64,000 nt of DNA from positions 39,632,377-39,696,376 of the forward strand of contig OZ034970.1 in the NCBI GenBank assembly GCA_964030785.1. Reading direction: 5' to 3'. The position numbers were made by a program, and so were the translations under genes. Source of the stretch: Siderastrea siderea (Eukaryota > Cnidaria > Anthozoa > Scleractinia > Rhizangiidae). Positions 56,501-64,000 of this stretch are shown piece by piece. How positions within the stretch are numbered: the stretch's first letter is position 1; the number at the start of each line of letters is the position of its first letter. The notes below the pieces were generated by a model that was given only the letters and a program-made list of their open reading frames with translations, made no database searches and had not been told where the DNA came from.

Positions 56501-57882
56501 GTCGAGCAAGCATTTAACACTTTCGTCTTAAATAAATCAAATGCATTAACTGACTTCAATGAAAACATAAATGGAATGAAGCTGTCACTACTGTCTTTTC
56601 TCACAAGAGCAGTATAAACTGGCTCATTTTTCTCATCACCTTTGGAAGCGTGGCGATCCTTCCTTCCAGACTTGCGCCGGTAGGTTTTACGCGTTTTACT
56701 TCTGCTGAATTTCGTCTTCTTATTTTCCACCTCCCGTACATATTTGCTTCGCTTTCCATGTCGACTTCCCGTGCGAAAATCATCAATATCAGAGTCCGAA
56801 GAGGACGAATCGCTTTCGGTTCCACTGCTGGAAGAAGTGCCAGTAGATTCGCCATGTTGTTCGATCGGCACCAGTCCTACGACCGAGTTGAGTGTCACGT
56901 GGTTCAAATCAGGGCGGAAAAGGCGGGAGAACGCTTTTCCCACCCTGGTTCAAATATATCCCGCAGTTTTTACTCCTCCCAGATTTATTTTGTTTGTTGG
57001 TTTTTTTTAATATAAACGGGCTATTGTTGTATTTAAATTATTTTTATTTTTTGTTTGTTTGCAAAAATACGCTGGGTATGTAAGGTACAATCACTGGGGA
57101 AGCATAAAAACGGCTGGGTAAAAAAAAAATATTCGCTGGGTAGTGGGGAGACTAAATTTCCACTGGGTAGGGGAAAAAAATCCACTGGGTCGGGTTCCAC
57201 TGGGTCTGTTACAGAGGGGTGTTTTGTTCCCTTAAATTTTCTTCTCTTTGTTCGGGGAATTTAACCTAACGTTGGTAAAGAGAGCATTCAGTTCTATGTT
57301 CAGTTGAACTAAAAACATTGCACCAAAAAAGGAATGCTAATAACATCAACAGTCCAGTAGTTCAATTAATGCCACGATTTACTGAGTGCAGATTAACTTA
57401 CATGCTTGTTACTGCAACAGTTCTTTTCGTTGCCGTCGCCAAGGTAAATTTCTCCCGCGATCCCGCAAATTCCACAGATAACGGAATCCAGGTCTCTTGG
57501 AGTTAATGCCTCAAACGCATAGAAGCCATTGTAAAGAAGCTCCTTAATCCACCTCAACTCTCCTTCTGATAAATAGGACTGTAAATTGACCGGTAAGAAC
57601 ACAAGTAAACTGGTAAGTCTAAATTAATAAATCTAAATATCGTTAGCTACCTTGAATAAAGGGAAGTTGTTATGTACAGTGAAACAATTGAAGTTAGTTG
57701 CTTCTTGCATTGTTTAATTTGACAGAAACGTCAAAAATCTTGCGTCACCTGTGACTTTGAAGCCAAGAACGAGACCTTTGAATCGATCACATTTGATATT
57801 GGGCTGCCGCGCTTGAAGTGCTCCCTCCATTCTTCTAGGATGTCGAATGACACCAACACTTTGTCACTCATGTTAAAGAGAC
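47558..57882 (-). CDS. Multi-exon HMGXB3-like gene, partial at 5' end
   Basis: Six exons join in phase: 57882-57749, 57578-57402, 52348-52165, 51767-51637, 48830-48610 and 47966-47558 (stop). That gives about 418 aa, with the N-terminus missing upstream. Key blocks: CGICGIAGEIYLGDGNEKNCC (Cys-rich), INCLEHYNAEQLKNFCKDC, ESVRDAADLYLSV, NDSPCGFVRHLECRDPEKAN, TLWGEFSGCFQRPE, and a His/Cys-rich C-terminus with LCLFHNIDLCQHANC and FLFNFLMDFYQNQAIV. These recall the C-terminal part of HMGXB3 and related cnidarian proteins, recognised from memory and so uncertain. Function unknown; the motifs suggest zinc binding. Transposon copy 2 occupies the 52349-57401 intron. The last acceptor (CAG before AACTGG) was chosen because it restores phase. 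Confidence 0.6.
48914..49543. mobile_element. G-rich MITE in the HMGXB3-like gene
   Basis: Left 'tactctggatttcaagtgtt' is mirrored by right 'cacttgaaatctggagta', with ACATG(C/T)... outer ends. Interior repeats of 'gggatttttttggg' words lie near both ends. Intronic. Structurally like the other C/G-rich elements at 3812 and 44044, but with different ends. Confidence 0.6.
51050..51545. repeat. G-run-bounded repetitive segment, possible MITE
   Basis: Long G runs at 51056-51070 and 51522-51537 enclose repeated 'taccccgttctg', 'taccccgttttt' and 'attccgttctg' words. Terminal inverted repeats were not resolved. Confidence 0.35.
52742..56245 (-). CDS. Transposon ORF2: DDE transposase-like protein, copy 2
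   Basis: 1167-aa protein identical to the copy 1 product (38142-41645): D18, D227 and E764 candidates, Cys cluster 119-169, propeller-like 331-650. No disabling change, so both copies are potential sources of transposase. Being in an intron, it could be expressed from its own left-facing promoter or read through from the host gene. Confidence 0.75.
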   Translation of the reverse strand: MVLRCDQSVVVFTTVVLDQKAISPGACLYQESLFGISPAITVEDAENISKDGYKKMLENLIQMFKDGHLSWVKQGEVFLLHLLDDMVAFPIAIYHLEKSGDYNDVKSRVTEVLKYVSACTACLESAKRSGLAPVCNAFCKDCFLNKAICHIHVGIYDTWNCDERPCESCIGRIRTGEDNTCTRARILLSISDQESAYEKFGKEISTSVESFRDGDGPLQFPFYHIYDIGHQVKNAQASLERGTHFDGRHSYDSTDLSLLLSSAKDDVVERMLKGVSHKAISQLDKHSDEQSLQRVSESVINACGEVEKLVRTDIPELRRPWFAEDHSGISSPLFLVISKAGVVYYTDDSNQSLSCYRQTPLPRKLIPISKGSAQVNDQGVPDDDVPFAPESVPSEKGKWVSISGLALTNGEQDLLVCDSKLCSIRIVKNVARIVRHPSYKTSVSTLKVLGQSQQFQPFSIRSGLPNKEQVLVTNPVAGKIYLCALSDDYTSITICRTIESPELSHPIDCLYFADNVIVVTDCLYTDELSGEVKVVIIEDSGVKEAFKLGAAHSVAFPFGLCEMDGEIYFSDHLKHCIFKINFSEQSAAVILGHLNDPDQTDGPSNSAKLCFPAGVAARGACLYVAEHPSEFQGAIRMASSLKGLVQFQSTWHDIAESMGLVSERARSSDPLHASSVRNKTLVDSLPDIITAADKLKSIITDIRTYTGAVSLDITNGSMASRTAEGFYVTLVNGVQYLSDYFKYTGKENLLNEIKVKTLGTRMIEGFYGHVTEKNPGNNPTVLQFSKRVATEAFHFVIPAVTSDNTMCQNVSVRRTRDEVSSTYTYAAVGSDDNETSSDAMWAMFQQRHEHCFTTEDLRKVKTNLENGKDIDPALLRKQLYIGRMAFCRGYVSMLGCKGDLTDDQKAKLRGIHMVTKSRPMKTLRDFQKRKYGTPPTIIGQHATRRPLNATPIRDSIFTPSTTPQEDAVAVAAVHDQDDVSSYVNSNAFEVGEVVAFRGTDGLPFNLLRVTHNVSLRSLGPRSRVRGDFLVETARDDVNICYSLDLNWKNASMRYAHVLRDGNDGVVTLFLEEAVTVTETKFLMTTETYGEILEIAEQFEDSIKRALQSDESHEDVCEERSTAGTETCTEVAEPSESDHEAQETVVYQDRRQRRGRGNSYQDIIACLR
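56290..56943 (-). CDS. Transposon ORF1: Ser-rich/basic protein, copy 2
   Basis: 217-aa protein identical to copy 1 ORF1. The overlap with the ORF2 frame and the in-phase AAAAAAG are preserved. If the split were merely a mutation, it arose before both insertions and the source was still mobilised. Confidence 0.75.
   Translation of the reverse strand: MGKAFSRLFRPDLNHVTLNSVVGLVPIEQHGESTGTSSSSGTESDSSSSDSDIDDFRTGSRHGKRSKYVREVENKKTKFSRSKTRKTYRRKSGRKDRHASKGDEKNEPVYTALVRKDSSDSFIPFMFSLKSVNAFDLFKTKVLNACSTSRTNAQLYYNHSECKVTLNSATWESFVFFLKSRQDCTVTLQVETVSSAASAALRGTKKPVFPSFSVGSL
56326..56332 (-). promoter_or_regulatory. Candidate -1 frameshift slippery site, copy 2
   Basis: A AAA AAG in ORF1 phase, identical to 41726-41732. 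Confidence 0.55.
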
Positions 57883-59168
57883 CTGAAGTAAGATAAATAA
57901 TACGAAAGTTATTTACTCTTGTAAGTAGAATTACTTCGAAATTGATAAGCGTTTTCTAAAAGGCTTAGAGCTGAGTGCATTCATTTTGTTGGGCTCGAGG
58001 ATGTAAACTATATACCCTGCGCAGCGTAGACGTCCTATGGTAGTTCTACTTCTTGGTTGCCATCTAGCGTTCATCGTTCGATGCTTTCTTTATTGATCAA
58101 TTTTCTTGTCTCTAGAGGATTATGCAACACGGCCATGGAAGCTGAAACATGCCTAACGAACATGAACGAATGAAGCCAATTCCTAACCCTAAAATTTTTT
58201 TCCCCGTCAAATAAATCCTGTTATCATTTGGAGCATTTCGTCACAAAAAGTTTTTGAGTTGGTTTAATCCCTGATTTTCTGTGCGCTTTTGAAGTACGGA
58301 AAATCGGCCGAAAAAAAATACCATTTTGGTTCAGGGTCGAGCAGTGAGGGCATGGGACTAGTCACCTTGTGACGTCAAATCAAGAACCCGCAGTCTCGCG
58401 CTGTCTCTATCGGAGCTATATTTCTCTTGAGCTCTCGAAGATGTACAGAAAACTGTCGACTGTTCGTATTGCTCCGAGACATAGTAACCAAAGAAATGAA
58501 TCACAAGACGTATCACTACAAAAATACAGCATTTTTTGACGACGAGCAACCAGAGGCGAAGGGACGAAGTGAGTGGATTTTGTAAAGCAATAGCGAGCAA
58601 AGCGGCAGCCTTCCAAGCACTCGATACTACGCTCGAAGCATTGTAAGCAAAGATTTGTTGTCGCAGAAGAATGTATGAATGAATGAACAACTTTAGTATC
58701 CGATCAAACGATAGCTTTTTGTGTACATCCAATGATTCAACGGCCGACTGATTAACCACAGAATACCCGCGATACGCGGTACGCAGAAAATTATTACCTT
58801 TGCGAATTATTCAAGTTGGCTACACGGAAAGGGCTAAATAGTTACATGAAAGCGGTGTCCAAAACAGCGAAGGGTTTAAAATTAAAGACCGTATTTATAG
58901 AAAGTCCTCCTTCAGCAGAACCGAACGTGCTTTCTCCACAATAACAAGCCATTGCCATTATTCCTTATTCTAGTCTATGAACGTAGATTGCAAGAACAGG
59001 AGGGCATTTTGCGTGCGCATGCGTCGATGTGGGCTAGTGAGCACAAAGGAAACGTTCTACCACGGATTGGATTGTTTACATAATCGTCCACTGTTTGTGG
59101 CCGAATTTCTCGCTCAGAGTGAAATGAATTTTAGGTTTTATTCGCGGGATACATTCTTAAGAGACCTT
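57883..59168. other. Upstream region of HMGXB3-like gene, no exon identified
   Basis: The first exon recognised (57882) needs one base from an earlier exon, so the start codon should be in or beyond this stretch. A minus-strand frame at 58358-58759 has no domain and no phase-matched donor I could confirm. Confidence 0.3.
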
Positions 59169-60849
59169 GCCTATTTTGTGTGACAACAAAAGACAGTTCA
59201 CCTATTACAAAAGACAGTTCACCTATTACTGTTCCAATTATTACCAGTCTTATTAATAGCTCCTTCTCTTCAAATATTTTTCCTCAACCTTGGAAAATAG
59301 CTGAAGTTGTTCCTATCCATAAATCAGGTGACAGTGAAGACCCCGCTAACACCCGTCCTGTATCTCTACTACCAATTGTATCTAAAGTTTGTGAGAGATC
59401 CGCACACTCTCAGTTCACGACCTTCCTGAATTCAAATGATATAGTTCATAACCTCCAAAGTGGAAATAGAAAATTCCATTCTACTGAATCTGCTTTACTA
59501 CATTATACTGATGAACTACTTAAGAATATGGATGATAAGAAGATATCCGTTATCGTTTTGTTGGACATGTCGAAGGCTTTCGACAGTATTCGCCATGACC
59601 TGATGATGTGTAAACTTCATAAATTAGGTGTGTCCGATACTGCATGTGCCTGGTTTAAGAGTTATTTATCACAACGCAAGCAAGTCGTAAAGATAGAGAA
59701 CACCTTGTCTGAGACCTTGCCCTTAACAGTAGGAGTACCGCAAGGGTCCATTCTTGGACCTGTGCTGTTTACCCTATACGTAAACGATCTTCTTCGTGTT
59801 CCAAAACACTGCAGAGCTTTAGGTTATGTGGATGACACTAAAATTTTTTTGGCGCTTCCTTCATGTCAACTCTCCGACGCTGTGACTGCTGTTAATCAAG
59901 ACCTTAGAGATATTTCGAGATGGTGTTGTGCTAATTCCTTATTGATCAATCCAGACAAGACAAAGTTGTTACTTGTTGGAGTCCCACAGCTCACGAGAAA
60001 CATAACAGCCGTACCACCTGTAATGCTGCTTGGAAAGGAGGTGAAGCCTGTTACTGTCGCAAAGGATTTGGGAGTATATATCGACAGCCACCTTAATTAC
60101 AATGAACACATTACAAAAACTGTCTCGACTTGCATGTATATGCTAAGTCGAGTTAATAGGATAAAACACCTTCTGGACAGTAAAACTCTTATTTTTTTAA
60201 TAAATGCCTTTGTTTTTAGTAAATTATATTATTGTTCTACTGTCTGGAGCAACACGACAAAAGAGAATATAAGAAAGCTCCAATTAGTTCAAAATTTTGC
60301 ATGTAGGATTGTTTTAGGTTTGAAAAAGTATGACCATATTACTGAAGGCCTCAAATCTTTGAATTGGATAAGTGTAAAAGATAAATTGCTTTTAAACGAT
60401 TTAGTAATGGTTCATAAATGTCTACATGGGCAAATGCCAAATTACCTAAGTGATAAATTTATAAAACGCTCAAAAATACATGATAGAAATACTAGGAAAA
60501 AAGATGAATTGAATTTACCAAAATGTAGATTAAAAATAGGTCAGCGGTCGTTTGCTTTTCGAGGCGCCAAGTCATATAATGACCTCCCAGACGATATTAA
60601 GAAAACTAGGGACACAAAGCATTTCAAGAAGAATTTATATAACTATTTATTAAAACTTTAGAGATTTCCCCGTTATTAGCTTTTATTATTTCGAAATTTT
60701 TAATTCTTACAATAGTATTTTATATTTTTTAGAGAAGATTAGTATTTTCTATAATATATTTTTTGTCATTAGTTTATTATTATTTGTGTATTTATAGCGG
60801 AAGAGCCCCTTTGGGAGCTATAATAAAGTATGTATGTATGTATGTATGT
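59169..60849 (+). mobile_element. 5'-truncated LINE (CR1/L2/jockey-like)
   Basis: Carries the C-terminal part of a reverse-transcriptase ORF, a short AT-rich 3' UTR, the 3' terminal sequence 'gagcccctttgggagctata' and a TATG microsatellite tail (60826-60849) in place of poly-A. The 5' end begins abruptly with a tandem 'aaaagacagttcacctatta' duplication, typical of truncated target-primed insertions. No endonuclease domain. Confidence 0.85.
59180..60661 (+). CDS. LINE reverse transcriptase, N-terminally truncated
   Basis: 493 aa. Visible RT blocks: WKIAEVVPIHKSGD (38-51), NTRPVSLLP, VIVLLDMSKAFDSI (124-137, catalytic D129), VGVPQGSILGPVLFTLYVNDL (184-204), GYVDDTKIF (215-223; catalytic box YVDD instead of the usual YADD/FADD), NPDKTKLLLVG, and a C-terminal LYYCSTVWSN...RGAKSYNDLPDDIK motif common to metazoan LINEs. 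The start codon is simply the first in-frame ATG; true N-terminal parts are lost. The long intact frame suggests recent insertion. Confidence 0.9.
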   Translation: MTTKDSSPITKDSSPITVPIITSLINSSFSSNIFPQPWKIAEVVPIHKSGDSEDPANTRPVSLLPIVSKVCERSAHSQFTTFLNSNDIVHNLQSGNRKFHSTESALLHYTDELLKNMDDKKISVIVLLDMSKAFDSIRHDLMMCKLHKLGVSDTACAWFKSYLSQRKQVVKIENTLSETLPLTVGVPQGSILGPVLFTLYVNDLLRVPKHCRALGYVDDTKIFLALPSCQLSDAVTAVNQDLRDISRWCCANSLLINPDKTKLLLVGVPQLTRNITAVPPVMLLGKEVKPVTVAKDLGVYIDSHLNYNEHITKTVSTCMYMLSRVNRIKHLLDSKTLIFLINAFVFSKLYYCSTVWSNTTKENIRKLQLVQNFACRIVLGLKKYDHITEGLKSLNWISVKDKLLLNDLVMVHKCLHGQMPNYLSDKFIKRSKIHDRNTRKKDELNLPKCRLKIGQRSFAFRGAKSYNDLPDDIKKTRDTKHFKKNLYNYLLKL

Positions 60850-60859
60850 AACAGTAGGC

Positions 60860-61840
60860 GTATTTTGTTGCGGTGTGCTGTTCATCAGCTCCGATATTTA
60901 CTGTGGGTAACGTTACACGAGGACAATATGGCGACTGAATGTTGTGAGGGGCCTGAATATCTGCCCTTGGTTTAAACGGCAAGAGGAGCTAAAAGGACAA
61001 AGCACTGCAGCTAGTAAGTACCTAGATGTAATACATTATTTTTTATTGCTTAATGTTATAATCAAGAATCCTTCTTTTTGGTAAGCGGTGATATTTTGTT
61101 TTGGTTTTGTTTTGAAACTGCGATTTCACCGTTCTCCCGATTTAAAAATCTCAAAATCTAGCTATGATCTCCAAAGTGCACGCTTAATAATTGCAGCATG
61201 GAGTTCCTTTACAATTGTTGGATGCTGCGAATGTAGTGTTAAAAAATGGTCTATTGTGGTAATTTTTAGGTTTCTTCATCGTACATTCTCTCTGGTTAGA
61301 TTTATCGGGGAAACTCTCCTTTGCATTTTTCTTTATAACATTGAGCATTCCTCACGACAAATTAGACTACGATAATGCCACCATTTCTAAATCAAAAGAG
61401 AAAGAAATGACTACGATCAGTCTTAATTCTGAAGCTTTTTTCTTTGCTTGTCCTGGCGCACTATTTGTTTACATTTTATTGTGTTAATTAGTACATTATT
61501 TGCCTCCCTAAAAAAATCTAGCCTAGATCACCAGTCCAAAAATATCATGAAATGAACAAGCGAGAAATACGTAATTCAGAAATGTTCTCATAGCTGCTTA
61601 AAAAAATGGCTTAAGAACTAAAACCTAACCATTTTGTATTTGTTTGTTTTTGTTTTTTTCCTTATTTTTTATTTTATGGTAATTTCTTTAAGATTTACAC
61701 TATATGTCCACTCATAATGACTGTTTTACTGCTTTGTCAGCTAAATGTGTTTCTTAAGAACAGAAATGTTTGTTCCGAGAATTCCTGTATGCCAATCACG
61801 AGGAAGCATGTGACCAAGATACCTCACAAATCCACTTATA
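60860..61840. other. Spacer, possible 5' exon
   Basis: Around 60930 ATGGCGACTGAATG starts a 15-codon frame, and a donor-like GTAAGT lies at 61014. This could be a noncoding first exon of a plus-strand gene, but no following exon was identified. Confidence 0.2.
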
Positions 61841-61845
61841 TCATC

Positions 61846-64000
61846 ATACTGTCAAACTGCAATTACACCACCATGTATGTTGTGTTTGTGGCTTTCAAAT
61901 AAGCTAAGCTTCCTCTGTGTGTAGTCAAAGCAAAGAAGCATTGAATTGTCAGGGGGAACTATTAAAATGACACAGATCTGTTCTGGGATCTGACAAGTTT
62001 CTTGCAATTTGATTTCTAGACATGCAAGGGAGAACAAGCCAAGATCATCCATGATTGTCAAGGAGAAATGGTCACTCCTTGTGGCTAGAGCCTCTTTGAT
62101 GTCAAGATTAAGTTGGCCTGGTGGTAAGTTGATTTGGCTGTAAAGGGTATTCCCATATTTAATGATGTGGTCGTTTATGGCCTTTTACTGGATGACCACA
62201 CCTCTTGCAGTGGGGTGTTTTAATCACTGTTACAACTTCTGTGGCCATTTGGGTTTGTTGTTGTTGTTGCTGTTGCTGTTGCTGCTGCCGTTTCTTTTGA
62301 GATGGGGGTGCAATAGGTGCCAAAGAAGATATGCGTCTATAGTCTATTGATAGTGACAATATTAGCTTCCACATTACTTGTTTCACATTCAGGTATATTT
62401 ATATTAGAATCTTCCAATGTGCCATTTGAAGCAACTTCACCTTCTGGTACATCTGATTCACTTTCTTTATTTTGCTGACTGTGGCACTGTGATTGCCAGG
62501 CTCTTTGCTTTGTGTTGTAGTAATTTTTGACATATTGGACAGTATTGAATTTCTCTGAGACAAGTAAGGTGGAATGAGTGAGAGCACCCTTCAAACAAAA
62601 CCCATTCAGTATCATTGATAACAGTACAATCTCGAATGTCACGTATTCTTTCTGGATCTGGCTTTGGTTCACTGCAATATCCCAAAGGAGGTACTTTGGG
62701 TTTAGCAGGGTGTGGGACGAAGATTGTTGGCAAAGCCACCCTTAAGGTTTTTCCCTTGCCTTTAAATTCTGCTTTACCCTGATTCTGGGCTATTTTGATG
62801 AATATGTGTGAAAGTACGTCTGCACACTTGATTTTCAGATAACTGAGTTGTTTTTGCCTGAAAGTGAAGCTATATGGGGGTGTAAAATATGCCTTAAATT
62901 TACACTGAGCTGCTTTTGCTTGAAATGAAGCTTTTGCATTTTGCTGTAACTGTTCAACTGTGTCACTGTCATTAGTCTTTGATCTAATGATACTGTGGCA
63001 TTTTCAACAGGATATTCATCAAACATTAACAGAAACAAACGGAGCATGAAGTATAAGGCAGGGTTATGAATTCCCCAGTATGTGCACATTGCTATCCACA
63101 CAAGAGGAGCTTTGTCATATTCGTATCATTGCATTGAAATATTCCAAAAAGTTATGAAGCTTGAAAGTTGTGCTGTAAATTGTTAAAACAAATGGTAATT
63201 GTCAAGCAGGTTCAGCAAAGTCATGTATTTTGTGTCCTTTCATACTTTGAATTTTTCTTTAACAGTGTCCCTGATGAACAGCCAGCCGCTATAAACTATC
63301 TGAAGAACAAGGCTTATTCTCCAAGGCGTGGGAGATTTTCGTAACTTGCTTCGTGGAAAGAGCTTGGTGTAAATATTTCGAAAGAAACCCATGAACTCTT
63401 TGAATACAGTTTCTCTGCCATTCAAAGAGATGGGTAATGGCCCTATACACGGTATGACAGACAAGATGGCTGGCTGACTTACGCTGGTGCTTACATTATC
63501 TTCTCTAACTTGGGCCTCCTGAGAATGTACTGACGTGAAGGGTGTGGCATATTCATGATCAGTCGGAGTAGATATTACGCACTGAGCAGTATCGGAGGTG
63601 CAGTAGTAACTTTGCAGTGTTTCATAGATAATCTGTCGACTGTATAACTGTGCTGGCCAGTCTCCAGGCTGAAATATCAGAAATCGCTAAAGGTACTCGG
63701 CCAGATTTGTACTCAAAACAATATCAAATGCAGCAGAAAAGTCATCCTTACTTTTCAGCCTGAGCTCAATAAAATCAACGAAGTATACGTCTGTCATCTG
63801 CCTCATTGTTCTTATTGAGTCACTTTCACAGTATTCGTGCACCGCAAGTCTGTGTCTTTCGAGTTTGCTGACTACCCTAAAACGTCCCTTTAATCGGGCA
63901 AATTTTCCGACAAGCTGTACATGAATTAAAATGAGAATAATAACAATATATGTTATATGTTCTATATATTTTTCCACCGGCTGTAACATCGATCGCAAAG
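61846..64000 (-). pseudogene. Decayed multidomain zinc-finger gene, continues beyond window
   Basis: From the right edge leftward, minus-strand pieces follow one another. A TDVYFVDFIELRLKSKDDFSAAF block ends in an in-frame TAG near 63687, and the same frame continues as RFLIFQPGDWPAQLY. Next comes a PCIGPLPISLNGRE...FPRSKL block (to 63240), then an APLVWIAMCTYWGIHNPALYF block (to 62835). A RING-like piece (GCSHSFHLTCL, YCPICQKLL; to 62467), a KTPHCKRCGHPVKGH knuckle after a Gln-rich tract (62280) and a C-terminal LSLFESHKHNIHGG piece (61852) follow, the last perhaps peptidase-like. Stops and frame changes separate the pieces. I believe this is a multicopy anthozoan family but cannot name it. 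Some breaks may be introns. Confidence 0.55.
62254..62292 (-). repeat. CAG/CAA trinucleotide tract (poly-Gln)
   Basis: About ten Gln codons (CAG and CAA mixed) in the minus-strand frame of the decayed gene. Confidence 0.8.

Larger units (their letters stand above)
52375..57222 (-). mobile_element. 4848-bp DNA transposon, copy 2
   Basis: Same length and ends as copy 1, offset by exactly 14600 bp. It is flanked by its own 6-bp duplication TTTGTT (52369-52374, 57223-57228). The different target duplication shows an independent insertion. It lies in an intron of the HMGXB3-like gene, same transcriptional direction, 26 bp upstream of the proposed acceptor. Confidence 0.95.

Noticed and set aside
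37775..57222. Segmental duplication or assembly artefact explaining the repeated 4.8 kb
   Set aside because: Identity stops exactly at the inverted-repeat ends, and each copy has a different 6-bp target duplication with unrelated flanks.
62835..63464. Two independent small genes
   Set aside because: Their sequences continue one another in order with neighbouring fragments, so they are read as pieces of one decayed gene.

Overview
The window is animal nuclear DNA, most likely from a stony coral or another anthozoan. It is AT-rich, has GT-AG introns, and carries animal housekeeping genes (tRNase Z of the ELAC1 type, mitochondrial ribosomal protein L11, a class A GPCR). It is packed with MITEs, tRNA-derived SINEs and LINE ends. 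I see no bacterial operon structure, CRISPR array or prophage. Species assignment is inference. Exon limits were read by eye from frame, splice sites and phase.

Layout. 1-10.6 kb: nested TTAA-flanked elements and large inverted repeats. 10.8-14.4 kb: a divergent gene pair, a SAP-domain protein (minus) and ELAC1 (plus), with about 96 bp between start codons. 14.9-20.3 kb: hairpin MITEs, SINE pieces and pogo/Tigger-like elements. 17.9-24.0 kb: a tandem family of intronless minus-strand genes encoding zinc-knuckle proteins with a glycine-zipper membrane segment (two intact, one pseudogene). 24.7-32.4 kb: MRPL11 in four exons. Its first intron holds a roughly 117-bp minisatellite and a hammerhead-ribozyme-like motif. 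34.8-36.0 kb: an intronless GPCR. 47.6-57.9 kb: a multi-exon minus-strand gene resembling the HMGXB3 family. 59.2-60.8 kb: a 5'-truncated LINE. 61.8-64.0 kb: a decayed zinc-finger multidomain gene that runs out of the window.

The most interesting content is a 4848-bp DNA transposon present twice (37775-42622 and 52375-57222), with no difference that I could see. Each copy has perfect 28-bp terminal inverted repeats and its own 6-bp target duplication (ATCATC, TTTGTT), so this is recent transposition rather than segmental duplication. It encodes a 217-aa ORF1 and a 1167-aa ORF2. ORF2 has the marks of an RNase H-fold DDE transposase: an early Asp in VVLDQKAISPG, a DxxHxxKN box, and a late ExFYG...NNPT box. 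A block resembling an NHL-type beta-propeller lies between the second Asp and the Glu, where P and hAT transposases carry other insertion domains. ORF1 and ORF2 overlap in a -1 relation across an in-phase A AAA AAG heptamer, so a -1 frameshift could yield one protein of about 1400 aa. I cannot place this element in a named superfamily from sequence alone. Copy 2 sits in an intron of the HMGXB3-like gene, 26 bp from the proposed splice acceptor.
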